DNA from: Fomes fomentarius
Lineage: Eukaryota; Basidiomycota; Agaricomycetes; Polyporales; Polyporaceae
Length of the DNA stretch: 64,000 bases
NCBI GenBank assembly: GCA_022606135.1
Contig: JABYQN010000001.1
Location: 3,782,001 to 3,846,000 of the forward strand
Direction of reading: 5' to 3'
In this document: positions 33,999 to 45,212 of the stretch, one piece after another
How positions within the stretch are numbered: the first letter of the stretch is position 1
How the letters are laid out: each line of letters opens with the position of its first letter
The notes under the pieces: generated by a model
The model's database searches: none
Told to the model about the DNA's origin: nothing
Seen by the model: the letters and a program-made list of their open reading frames with translations, nothing else
Program-made: the position numbers and the translations under genes

Positions 33999-35386
33999 AG
34001 GTAGCGCATGTCGAGGTCTCACCCTGTGTATGATGGAACGAGTACATGCATTGTAGGTTCAATGCTTCATATGGTCGTGCTACCGCCTGGTGATTTCTCC
34101 TAGCTGCGACATGCTTCGTCACACCTCCGGATCCTCACTCCCAACTGCGCCGCATGAGTCAATCCATGGCCCCCATTGTAGAACGTACATGTTCAAACAA
34201 TAGCAATTGCATAATATGACTCCTCAAGACTACCAGTAGGAGCACAGAATCCTCGATGGACTTTGTCATTCGCGCCGCACGTGCACTCTATTCGTACGGC
34301 GGTTCATCGTCGGGATTGCCCCACTGCCCACAGAAACCAACATGGAGGATTTTTTCAAACTTGAGTGGAGGAGTATCCGGGATTCCCTTCCACCACACCG
34401 CTAGAGAGATATATCTTTAGATCTGTAGTCTTTTGTAGGGCACTGCAAATGGCACAACTCACACATAACACATATGTCTGCCATCAACATCTTATCCTTC
34501 ACGCGCTTTACAACACGGTTCCACAACGCTTTATTGCAATCCAACATCGCCTTGATATTGTTCCGCTCGAAGAACTCATCCTTGAGCTGCAACCTCCCGT
34601 CAGAGAGTTCGTGAATCTTTCTCAGGCTCCACTGGATGGCCATAGCGGCCACTTCGGTGTCTTCTTGTGCATCTTCTTGTGTCTTACCAAGCCGGTGGAT
34701 TTCATCGAGCCAACCTTGGTCCGAATAACCAACCGGAAGCTCAACACTGTATGATTTAGTCTTCGGATCGAATTCGTAAGGAGTGAATTTAGGAGGATTA
34801 CTGAAGTGAGTCTCTGAGCTTCATGACATCACAGCATCGATAGACCTATTGCGGTGCTTACGCGACTGATTCCAATTTCTGACTTATTTCCGTTGACGCC
34901 ATTTGTCACAGGACACTTGTGTTGCAATAGGGATTTGGGGGAGTGTTTGAATAGTATGGTGTTGAGAAATGGGAAGAGTTCTTATCAGTGACCGTCAAAC
35001 GAGCGCCAGATCGAGAATGTAATGGGGAGTTTCCCGAATTTCTGCCGACCCTAGCCGGGGTTAAGGCGATACCCGGCGCGCTTGATGGCGATGTGCCAAA
35101 TCAAATATGTATCAGCTGTGTTGGCAGTGCGAGTGGTGTCCATATCATTCCTGGACAAATCATGATCCTATCTCTGAGCTCTCATCAAATGATTGTGGAT
35201 ATGCTGGTACAGGGCCTTTGGTATGAAACAACTTGATGTATTCTTGTCATCATATGATGGATGAGAATGATTGTGAACTCTGATAGTATATAACACTGAA
35301 GCTTTCAGGTTGACACAGCTCATACCTGCTCCTTCAGACTTCTTGTCATCTGTTGCTGATCCAAACCAACTTGAACTTCTATCATA
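33999..35386. other. Transition zone between gene-rich DNA and repeat island
   Basis: No complete gene was recognised over nearly 1.4 kb. The minus strand from about 34790 to 34401 is open for about 125 codons (TPYEFDPKTKSYSVELPVGY, AIQWSLRKIHELSDGRLQLK, CVMCELCHLQCP), which reads like a genuine protein fragment of unknown family. From about 34.9 kb onward the base composition turns AT-rich. Confidence 0.4.
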
Positions 35387-38300
35387 ATGTCTCAGTCCAT
35401 CCCAGATACTCATACTGATGAACCAAGGTGGAAAAAAACACTCCCAGATGATTATGACCTTGACCATGTCACCCTTGACAATAAGTATCTTCAACAACTT
35501 GATCGTTTGCAATGTTCACACAGTACTATCTATCAACCTGATGTTGTAAACTATACAAGCTGACTTATTTTGACAGGCTCACACATTTGTGATAAGGGGT
35601 ATAGCTCTAACAATCAACAATTTGATGCACTACATGCAGCTCTGAACATCTATATTCTCCTACATCAACGGGACCTTCAACTATCAACAGTTCCAGCTCT
35701 GATAAAACGGTATCATTACTATGAAGAGATACAAGAAACACTTGAGCAATATCCAGACTTACTCAAAGCATTCAATAAGGCATGTCTTGAACAAAAGTTT
35801 AGCAACATCCGTATCTCAGGTATTAGACATCCAAAGTTTGTGACTTCAATATCATTGACATAGCCTATGTTAACCTATAGCTATATGGTATGAACATATG
35901 AGCCTTCTACCCCATAAAGCATCTGTGGATCATTGTGAGTGGTTATAGTAGCATTTGACAGATAACCCAGAAGCTCATTTAACTGTGATTCACAGATATA
36001 TGCAAGTGCTTATACCCATAATTCAATTGAATAGCTCTGATGGTCTGGAAACAGCTTTTGATAAAGCATGGGAATTCCCATATACTGGTATAATCCCTGC
36101 TAAGCTTCACAAGTGGATACAATCTTCCTTCAAAAACACTGCACTTAGCAAACCACATTCAAACTATGGTGTTTGGTTGCAAAGCTCTGGCCATGGAAAA
36201 TCACGGGCAATTCACCAGCTTGCAAAGAAAATATTCACGATTGGTTTCAATATACGCTCAACACCTACTTATAGAAATCAATTCTATAGTAAGAATGCTT
36301 GATAATCTGCATATTAACTCCATTGCCACATATTGTAATTGAACAGGGCCAAAAACTGACAGAACTATACGTGATCATTTGATAAATGGAAGCAGAAGGT
36401 GTAAAAGCATTGTAGAACATGAAATATTTTTCTTGCAGTTCTTCACTGCAGTTTTTGTTGAAATTGCAAAAGTTGTTACACCATCCTGGGCAAGCAACCT
36501 AGCAAGTTATCATGAACTTGCACAGGCATGGGCAACAGATTATGGGGATACTAAAGGTGGTATAGAAGCAGATTTAACATTGAAAATATATCAACAACAT
36601 CAGGTTAGCTTATCAATTACTCCTCTTGGCCAATGTGGCTAATTATAACACAGACATTGGCTACCTCTGTACATATCCCAGACTCAACTGTGCTGCCTGA
36701 TGAAGAGACTCAAGCACAATTGACAGAGATTATACAGTCCAGAGAACCCATGTTCTCATCAAACATTGTCTACTCACAAGAAGTATACAGGGCCAGACAA
36801 TCCTTAGGCATGCTCTTGCATACTATCAAGGAGTTTGGGTCTGCCTCTCAAGTAACAGACCCAATTGTGTTGTTTTACCTTGATGAGGTGGATCTGCTTG
36901 CACTCCAGCAAACAGAAGATTCTAGTGGCCAATCATTATATGATGTCCTCTGTTCATCCTTATGGCCATTTCTGGGCATGAGCATCTTCTTTGTGTTTGC
37001 AGCCACTAATGCAAATGCATCACTCTTGATACCACCAATAAGTTCAATAAAATCAGCTTTTGGAAAAGAGCACTTCAACAATATGGCTACACCATTCTTT
37101 GGATTTCAAGTGGATCATATTCACACAAAAGCATGGTCCACATTGACTCTTGCTGATTTAGCAACTCTAAACTTTATGAAGCAGTTTGGTAGACCATTGT
37201 AAGTGACTCTATAGAGATAATTACTTGATGATTTTGAACACTATTTATGCAACATACATTGTCTAGATGGACTGCTCTTCTGGCCACAAATGTTGATGAA
37301 CAACATTTCTGGAGTTTAGTTATCAAGATGTTTCTTGGACCTATTGATGTCAGTAACATTGGCACTCTTGGTGTTAAGCAGAAGCTTGCAATGCTGGACT
37401 GCCGTCTGTGCTTCTACACTGATGTTTCCCGTGAAGATCTGGCACATCAGAACAAGCAGGAAGCACTGATTGCACACCATATGCGGACAGTCATTGCCAT
37501 ATCCAAAGGTCGTGATTTCATATATAGCCGGTATTGGAGTGAACCAATCCTTGCTGCTGCATGTGCATATGTTTCTTACAAGCTGGAGCAACATTATGCA
37601 CACAAGCCGAACCTCAACACTCTTCTTTCAGATTCCATGATCACCAATGATCTGATGAGTAAAGGGGAACCAGGAGAAGTAATATGTCGCACCCTATTTG
37701 TGGATGCATATGATGAGGCAACTGTCAAAGCTGAACATCAAGCCAAAATAGATGTCACACCCCTGACATTTTGCAAGGGCTGTTCTATCAAGGCACTTTT
37801 TGAAGAGCTCTTCCATGAAGAGGATATTGCAAATATCTTTGCAAGTCCTTCCACAAATGGGTGGGATAAACAATCTTTTATTCAGACTTTTTCAAGGGCC
37901 AGAGTTCGCATGTTGCAAGTCACAAGGCTAGGCGATGATGTGGTTTACCCTTTGGTACTATATGGGGCATTTCTCCGTGGACAAATGCTCATTGGCCATG
38001 CTACTCAACAATCTTATGATCTCATCATCCCAGTCTTGCTAGACTCAAATAAGGCTATACATCCTGATAATATGACTTTGATTGCTGTTTCAGTCAAGCA
38101 GCGGATTAGAAGCATTCCAGGCAGTCAAATCAATGCAAAACAACTAAAATTTTTCAACTCAGAAGACACTGCCAAGCCATACATTGTGATCTTTATGCAG
38201 CTTGGTCTTCCAACTCATGACAAGACAACTCAGTCACTGCCAGTCATACTGTCTAAGAATGACAAGGTGAAGCAAGGTGATGGGGTCCCATCAGATGAGG

Positions 38301-38689
38301 CATACTCTGGTTTTGGAAACAAATCACAGACTACATATGAACATACAATTGAACTAGAACAGCATGGCCCTTCTGCCAAGCGAAGAAAAGATGACTATGC
38401 AGCTCGTTGGGCAATTGATGTCAAAGGATGCAGTTTAAAAAATCTCAAGATAGCTTCCTATGAAGATGAGGGTATGCTACCTGACATTTTGTCTCCACAA
38501 TCCAATCTTATCAATAAAGAACACAAAGAAGATGAACCTGCATATCATTATACACAACGCTATAATATGTCCAGCCTCAGCTGGCTTGTTAGTAGCATGG
38601 ACAACCCAGAGCACTACCTAACAGAATATCAGAATATCCAGGACAATAAGAATAGTCCCACAGAATTAACTGCTCAAACAAGTCTCTAG
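35387..38689 (+). CDS. P-loop NTPase with REase-like C-terminus, Crinkler-related type
   Basis: Six exons (35387-35513, 35577-35819, 35962-36288, 36347-36603, 36654-37198, 37267-38689) sum to 2922 bases, 973 codons plus stop, with every intron GT-AG and in phase. The N-terminal 120 residues are unfamiliar. The Walker A loop is in WLQSSGHGKSRAIHQLA, followed by KKIFTIGFNIRS and the RPKTDRTIRDHLI block. Walker B is in PIVLFYLDEVDLLAL, and an AAA-like sensor stretch reads IFFVFAATNANASLL. Near residue 750 a strand pair SYDLIIPVLL and MTLIAVSVKQR resembles the D...QxK core of restriction-endonuclease folds in fungal Crinkler-related proteins, though Ser replaces Gln/Glu. Such proteins are thought to derive from transposons. 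Low GC and the repeat surroundings fit a mobile or recently arrived gene. The family call is moderately sure; the function is unknown. Confidence 0.72.
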
Positions 38690-38974
38690 CTAAACCTTCA
38701 CTAGTTGCTGGATGACAAGAGATGGCTACTTCCTTGTTGTTACTATTGTTTACCTCATCTTCTGTATGATAGAGGGCATACATGATTAATACTGTTGTTT
38801 CAGCACAAGTACTGTTTTGAGATCAACATATCAGTATACCTGCTCATATACCTGAGCTGCTTTCTAGGCCACTATTACTTAGTGGTGGCCAAAATACATG
38901 AACATCAACAGAGTTCACTACTTATGTCTACTTATGTGGTCAGTGTGCTGTTGCAGGTGTACATAAAGGTGGGA
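38690..38974. other. AT-rich flank between NTPase gene and repeat
   Basis: About 285 bases following the NTPase stop codon with no gene. Composition resembles the NTPase gene rather than the 1-31 kb region. Confidence 0.4.
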
Positions 38975-39188
38975 GTATTAGAGGACATAATGGGAGGTTG
39001 TGAACAGCTGAACAAGGCTATGGAGGGCATATAAGTTCGAGGTGTAGAAATTTGTTTGCATGTACAGCCTGTTACATGCAAAGACAGATGAACATACCTG
39101 ATTTCATAACAAAGTATAGCTGTGATGTTGCAGCCAGCTTCTTAGTCTATAACATACATACTATATAATTTGTGCATGGGGTGGGTCT
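38975..39188 (-). pseudogene. Captured fragment of a MID1 gene
   Basis: About 210 bases align base by base with 522-757 of this window. They cover the end of MID1 exon 2, the whole second intron with its splice sites, and the start of exon 3. Most differences are CpG changed to TpG or CpA. For example, GATTTCGTAACGAAGTATAG in MID1 reads GATTTCATAACAAAGTATAG here. The fragment cannot make protein. It is part of the repeat unit, because a second copy sits at 63817-64000 in inverted orientation. Confidence 0.85.
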
Positions 39189-40820
39189 GCTTAGGCAATG
39201 GCATGGGTCTGGATGACCCACATGGGTACTTGGACCCAAAACCATGTGGGTCCATGTTGAGGTTGAGGCAGGCATACCCATACTAGAACTTATACCCATC
39301 AAACTGTATAGCTCTTTCTCATTGTAGTCTCTTTACCTGTAGCAACATCAATGATTATGCAATGTAATATCACAATGAATCTCACTCCATGGCCCAAACT
39401 GACTTATTTATACATCATATCTGTCCCCTGTCCAAGTCTCTGCCATTCCACCATGCTGTTGAACTCTGCCAAATGTGCTTTGCTAACCACTAACCCTTCT
39501 GCATGGCACAGTAAACATGTCAGTATTCCAACTGAAAGAAAGTGAGTTGCTGCTGAAGCTGAGGCCCTGAAGGCCAAGACTAAGGCTCAAGGAAGTAGCA
39601 TTGAGGCAACCTCTCAGACCATACTATTATACCTCTTGACAACCAAACCTGCCAGGAAGATGGGTGAGCCTTCAGTGTCTTGCAAACAGAAGCAAGTCAT
39701 CACCATTTTGGACTCAGATGAGTCATCCTCCAAGGATGACAACATCACCTCTCCTGAAAAGAAGTGTTGTCTGGCTGCAAAGGAGTCAGATGATGGCTGA
39801 CCTGGATGAGGGTGAGGCAATCAACATAAATGCACTAGGGAAGGTATTGAAGCAAGCAGAGCAAGCATGCAAGAGAGCAGGGAAGCAAGCAACAAAGGAT
39901 GAATTTGCATTTGTACTAAGCAAACATGTAAGGAAATACAGGATGATGTGTAAGCCTTATAAGTAACTTAAAGGAATGTAAATAACCAAATAAGGACATA
40001 TCTAAGGTACCAGTAAGTCTGTAAGCAGTAACATGCAGAAGCTTATTGTATGTTGATAGGGTATAATCCAGGCCAGAAGTGTCATTGGTTGTACTAAAAC
40101 TCTCATGTTTCAACAGAAGGGGATGAAGAAGAGAATGGCACTGGTGGAAAACAACATGACTTACTCAGTGAAAATGATGATGAGAAATGTCACAAACAGG
40201 TTTCTGACACACACATTGATGCGGCCCCTCAGGTCTGTCGCGGCAACTTGACACTGAGCCTCTAGACACTGATCAGCAGCAGTCTATAGGGTGAGGCAGT
40301 GAGGAGCCAAAAGGCAGAGCGGGGGAGAGAGAGAGGGACAAACTCAACGAGGACAAAGCAATGACCAGCTCAAAAGGCACAAAATTGTTGACAGCTAGCC
40401 TTCACACACGATGCGACAGACTAGTCCCTAGTCCCAGTGACCAAGGTATCTATTAGTATGGAGAACATGCATACAGGCAGGGGATTCTACTCACCTAGTC
40501 CCAGTGACCAAGAGGTCGAGATGGGGACTAGGGAGGGCACTAGCTAGTCCTATATACTACTGGGGATCAAATGATGCCAAACAACAATGGGGAGTGAGTC
40601 ATGGGGAGTCACAAGGGGGTGGGAGTCAGGGTGAACAAAAATGAGTCATGTGGGAAACCAAAGGGAAGGGGATCAAAAACAAGAGAAGGGTAAGGATAAC
40701 AGGGGAAGTGGGTAGCTACCAGAGTGACTGGGGTAACAGAGGGTGATGGGGTGTGACAAAATGGTAACAGAGTGATGAAAAAGAGGTGCTGAAAGAGGCA
40801 CTGGTACTGCATCTGTGACA
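39005..40820 (+). repeat. Left arm of 1.8 kb near-perfect inverted repeat
   Basis: The reverse complement of this segment equals 62184-64000, with only single-base differences noticed (one substitution near the LTR start and one 1-base indel in the MID1-flanking part). The right arm reaches the window edge, so the repeat may extend further. The arm contains the MID1 fragment, a stretch with short open frames such as VITILDSDESSSKDDNITS, and a 633-bp LTR. Confidence 0.92.
40188..40820 (-). repeat. 633-bp Gypsy LTR, inverted, no partner internal region
   Basis: On the minus strand it begins TGTCACAGATGC and ends TTTGTGACA, giving 6-bp inverted termini (TGTCAC/GTGACA). It matches the 3' LTR of element C. 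No polypurine tract adjoins its start (40821 onward is unrelated), and the flanks do not form a target-site duplication, so it is not a simple solo LTR. Confidence 0.82.
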
Positions 40821-41821
40821 AGGTTGCTGTACACAGAATGCTGCCTTTTGCAAGTGCGTCACAAGCACAGGAACCCCAGTGAAGCAGGTGAGCAGTGTGA
40901 AGGCATGTGCAATGATGGTGAGGTGCACACTGAAGGCAATGCACTTAACAACAGCAATGTGCATGATGACAGTGCAGCAGCTGTTGTAGAAATGATGTAT
41001 CACATACTGGTAGTTGCTCATAACTGCTATGCATCATATGACAGATCATAATATGGTGTATCATTTGCCCTCTGGGAGCTGTGCCAGGACCTTCTGCATT
41101 TGGTAGGCAGCTGCTGAAGCATTGATTGATAGCAGATCTCTGCTTATCTCTGTAGATAACAGCCCCAGCATCAATATCAGCTGTGTGTGCCCAGCACCTA
41201 TTTCCCCATGCCTTTCCTGTGCCCTCCCCATCATAATAGGAAACATCCCTGCTCCCCCACTACAGCTTGGCTTCCTTCTGAATGGTGTGAACAAAGTGAC
41301 ACAAACATACCATTAATTGGTGAGGTATCTTCTTCTATAGCATGGGTGCTGATCTGCGCTTTTCAGGGGTACTCCATAGGCCATATCTCCACAACCAGCT
41401 AATGGAATCTTACACACAAGGGACTGTTGGATAGCCACATGTAGTCGCTTTCCAATGGGCTCTTGAGCATGAAGTTCTGTCTGCAAGAACTTGCTATGGT
41501 GCAATGCTCTCCTCCTGTCCAGTCTGGGAGGAGAGCACAGCCCATAGTGTTGCTGATTCATGTTTCTACCTTACAGAAATTTGTATAGGGCTTCTATAAA
41601 TATATTTCTACTATGCTGTAGCATGTGCCTGAACCAGGAGTTACTTGGCATGTATAGGGAGAGCAAGGTGTGGCTCAGCCACACCTCAATCTCTCACCTC
41701 ATAGGGATGGACCCATGCATTGGAGGAAGGCATTCTATAACGTCCAGACACCCCAGACGACAAGCTCAAAGTTGCAGTGCTTATTGCATTGCCCACATCC
41801 CCAATATTAATCCTCTCACGA
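40821..41821. other. Unassigned kilobase between LTR and composite element
   Basis: It starts exactly at the LTR terminus and ends exactly at the TGTAAGG end of the composite element. Short frames here (for example NPSEAGEQCEGMCNDGEVH on plus) match nothing I know. The last bases (CCCCAATATTAATCCTCTCA) would read smoothly into the gag leader of element C if the composite were removed, so part of it may be the displaced 5' region of C. Confidence 0.35.
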
Positions 41822-41884
41822 TGTAAGGACTCCATAATTACCAGACATCACTCGTATCATCAATAGATAAGATTAGATACATAT
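41822..41884 (+). repeat. 63-bp 5' LTR fragment of the L/R Gypsy family
   Basis: It begins TGTAAGGACTCCATAATTAC like the 3' LTR at 56993 and breaks off after GATACATAT, where inverted integrase sequence of element L begins. The preceding bases CACGA resemble CATGA following the far LTR at 57229, a possible 5-bp target duplication with one CpG-type change. Confidence 0.75.
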
Positions 41885-44495
41885 CGAGGTCCGCGGCGGT
41901 GTCAGTGGTACGGATTGGTACTAGATGTACCATAGACATGAGTCGGCATACGATTACCCATAAGTAATCAAATCTGTTCGCTTGCGGAAAGGGACCGACG
42001 AAGTCCATGGTGATAGCCATCCAGGGAATGAGCGGAATCAGTAGTGAATGCAGTAGCCCTGCCTTCAGCTGATTCCGAGGCTTGGACGACTGGCATCTCC
42101 AGCATGAGATACAGAATTGTTCAACCTCAACTCCCATTTTTGGCCACCAGTACCAATGATGGAGGTATTCCGCCGTCTTCCGAACACTGAAATGTCCTAG
42201 AGTTTCATGCGCTTGGTCGATGACAATCTGCGTCGCTGTCCGTTGCTTGAACTTCATCCGAGGAAGACACAGAACTTGTTCACCACGACGATTTGCCGTG
42301 TACATGAAGTTATCGCGTACCACAAAGTTCTTGTGCATTGACGGGTTCTGAAGAACACAGCTGAAGAAGGCATCCGCTTGATAACCTTTCTTGATAGCCT
42401 CAAGAAATCTGTGGATGTCTTCCATCGTCTTCCGCAGCAACGGTCCATTAGCCATGGTATCCCACACTGTCGGTACAGGATTGCTGTCTTCTACCTGAGG
42501 TTCAGTCTGCACCGCAGGCATCGGTTGTGATTGAGCTGCAGCTTTAGAAGCTGCAGCGGCCATCTCGTCCGCTTCCACTGTCTGTGGTTCAGCCTTCTGA
42601 CGAAGTTCTCGCTGCTTGTCGCGTTCTTTGGGCTCCAAGCCATCAGGGTTTTGACAAGTGATTTGTCCCGCATGCAGTTCTGCGACATGGTTCCCTGGAA
42701 GGTCATCCCAGTCTGGGTTGAGCCTGACGTCTGCGTTGACGTAGTGGTGAGGGTCGTGGAACTTGTCCACCTTGTCGTTCTCGTAGTAGCGAGACAAACA
42801 GTCTGCTACCTTGTTCTCCTTCCCTGGTACGTGCTGGAGCTTGAAGTCGAATCAAACCATGTACTCGATCCAACGGATTTGACAGTTGTTTGGCTGCATC
42901 ATGTTCTTGAAGAACTCGAGTGCCTTGTGATCCGTGACGATGTTGAACTTCCGGCCTAGGAGTTTATCCTCCCATTTCATGAGGCCTTCGAGGATGGCAA
43001 GAGCTTCTTGCTCGTAGGTGTGGTAGGCTCGCTGTGAGTTCGTGAAATTTTTAGATAAAAATCCAGCGGGACGGCAGCTTTGCCAGTCTTCGCCTTGTCC
43101 GTAGAGGGCACCAAGGCCGTGTATCGATGCGTTGCAGATGAGCCATATTGGCTTGTCCTTGCGCGGGTCGATGGGTTTGAGGACTGGGGCCTTGCAGGCC
43201 AGAACCTTGATCATGTCGAAACACTTCTGATGAAGTGGACGCCAGACGAATGGTCTGTCGTTATGTTCCATATCCGACAGTACTGTAGTGTACGCGGATA
43301 CGTTCGGCATGAACACTCCAAGGTAGTTGACCAGTCCGAGAAATCGTTGAAATTCATGATACGAGCATGGTGTTCGCCACTCTTGTATTCGACTCATCTT
43401 GTCCGCGTCTGCATGGAGGCCCTGGTCGTCGACAATGTGTCCTAGGCAATCCATTTGTTTGGAATATAAGTCGCACTTGGCACGACTCATGTACAGCTTG
43501 GCCTCTCACAGTTTGTTGAATACTAGCCGCAGATGCTTCTCGTGGTCTTGGATTGAGTCGGAGTACACGGATATATCATCCAGATATACGTGTACAAACC
43601 GGCCCAAGAAGTCGCGGAAAATTGTCGTCATGAGGTGTTGGAAAGTTGCAGGGGCATTGCAGTCACCCTGCTGCATGACCATGCTGATGAGGGTTCCAAA
43701 TGGCATTGAGAACCCAGTCTTCCAGATGTCCTCAAGTTCTATCCGAACTTGTTCATAGGCATCCGAAAGGTCGATCTTCGAGCGGTACTTGGCTCGTGCT
43801 ACGTCCATGCGAATTTGGTCTTGGTCTGGCAGTGGGGTAACATCCTTAACAGTGTTATCGTTTCGTTGACGAGCATCAACTACTGTCCATAGTTTGCCAT
43901 TCTTCTTTGCCACGCAAAGGAGCGGCGCTGCTTGTCGTACATTAGCCATTTTCCACCATAGAGTGTCCGTATACTTCTTGATTTTCTCTAGAAGTTCTTT
44001 CTTGACGGCTTCTGGGCATGGCGGTAAGCGATACCTGTATTGCTTGGTCTCGTCGATTAATGGGATACAGTAATTCACTTCGTGCCACGGCGGTAGCCCC
44101 GGCAGTGGCAGGCGAAGCATATCATTGTATTCCGCGAGCCACTTGTCGCGTAGAGATCGCAGGTGTTCCTTGTTGTCGTCCTTGGGAGGCTCTCGATGAG
44201 TCTTCCGTATCTGCTCTTCTTCCACATATTCGGACAGAATATGAGCGAAGAACTGGTGCAGGCCCAATGGATCCGGTAACCCTGACAATCCTAACTTGGG
44301 TCCGACCGATGAATGTAATGTTGGTAAAGATTGCTCCACTAGTCATGGAGTGTTCATATTGATTTTTTGTCCTTGATGTCGTTCGGAACTTGTTGATACG
44401 GCTGTTCGGCTGTTCTCCTCCCCTTCCGCTGACTTGTTGGTGTGCACATAACGGGAGTGGGGAGGCTCCACAATGGTACTACCCGTTGGGTCCTC
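41885..44495 (-). pseudogene. Element L pol: RT, RNase H, partial integrase
   Basis: The RT core contains WTVVDARQRNDNTVKDV, the FGTLISMVMQQGDCNAPATF block and the YxDD box in HVYLDDISVYSDS. RNase H follows (PIWLICNASIHGLGALYGQG, then AYHTYEQEALAILEGLMKW, NIVTDHKALEFF). The integrase zinc region reads HETLGHFSVRKTAEYLHHWY with CISCWRC, and the first catalytic Asp is in MDFVGPFPQANRFDYLWV. The frame is broken by TGA after FNKL and after EYMV. The second corresponds to CGA in R, a CpG-type change. Integrase stops after TDTAADL at the breakpoint, so it cannot integrate by itself. Confidence 0.88.
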
Positions 44496-45212
44496 CTATG
44501 CGTGAAGATGGTCAGCCTGGTTGACAATTAACGCAGAGTGTAGTTGTTTGGCTAGACCCTTACGTCGCTCCTGTTCACGAGTACGAATGACTTCCGCCTC
44601 GTGGACTGCGTCATGGACCGGGATGGCCTTGCCGTTGATGACGATATAATGGTTCTTGAAATCCAACTCGACTTTATGTCGAGTGAAGAATGGTGTGCCC
44701 AGAACGACGTCATATCTGTCGATATCGACAACATCGAAGTAATATTGTTTCTCAGTCATTGGACCGAGGTTCATGTTGGCTCGCGCGCCATGGGTGATCT
44801 TCGTGCGACTGCCCTTGGTTCCAAGCTGGAGCCCCATTTGCTCCCGAAGATCCACTCGGTCGGCTTGGGTAACGTATGCCAACACAGGAGACAACATGTC
44901 CGTTGTGCATCCTGAGTCGAACAGTGTATATGCCGGAACACCATTGATCATGACTTCCGCGCACAACAGTCGTTGCAACTGAAGATCTCGGACCAGCTGA
45001 TCAACCGGCTCATTCAGTCATCGCACCTGCGAGTCGTGAAGCCAAGCCAGACAAGCTGTCTTAGGCATAGGCTCCGTGGCCAATTGGAAAGACTGAAGCG
45101 TCTTTTCTGCTGATTCCAAGAGCGGGTCATTGTCTACGACACGCTGCTCTTCTTCTGACAGACCATTCCTGCATAGAGACATCATCCCGGTGTACAGTTC
45201 ATAATACTGCAC
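44496..45212 (-). pseudogene. Element L aspartic protease region
   Basis: It starts in a frame overlapping the gag end (VQYYELYTGMMSLCRNGLS) and carries the retroviral-type protease active site in YTLFDSGCTTDMLSPVLAY, then the flap-side sequence DRYDVVLGTPFFTRHKVEL. A TGA after WLHDSQVR interrupts it, where element R has CAA. It ends at a TAG after ADHLHA that is also present in element R, with RT continuing beyond in the same frame. Confidence 0.82.

Noticed and set aside
39190..39300. Short GTGGGTC/GACCCAC inverted motifs
   Set aside because: Simple local repeats of a GGGTC word, too irregular to claim as a transposon end or structural RNA.
39664..39966. 100-codon frame present identically in both repeat arms
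   Set aside because: Identity follows from the arms being near-identical at DNA level, so it is no evidence for coding; no motif recognised.
40188..40820. Reading this LTR as an ordinary solo LTR
   Set aside because: The bases on either side do not match as a target duplication, and the homology with the right arm continues past the LTR end.
41061..41561. Two minus-strand frames between the LTR and the composite element
   Set aside because: No start context, domain or composition support; sequence could equally be untranslated retroelement leader.
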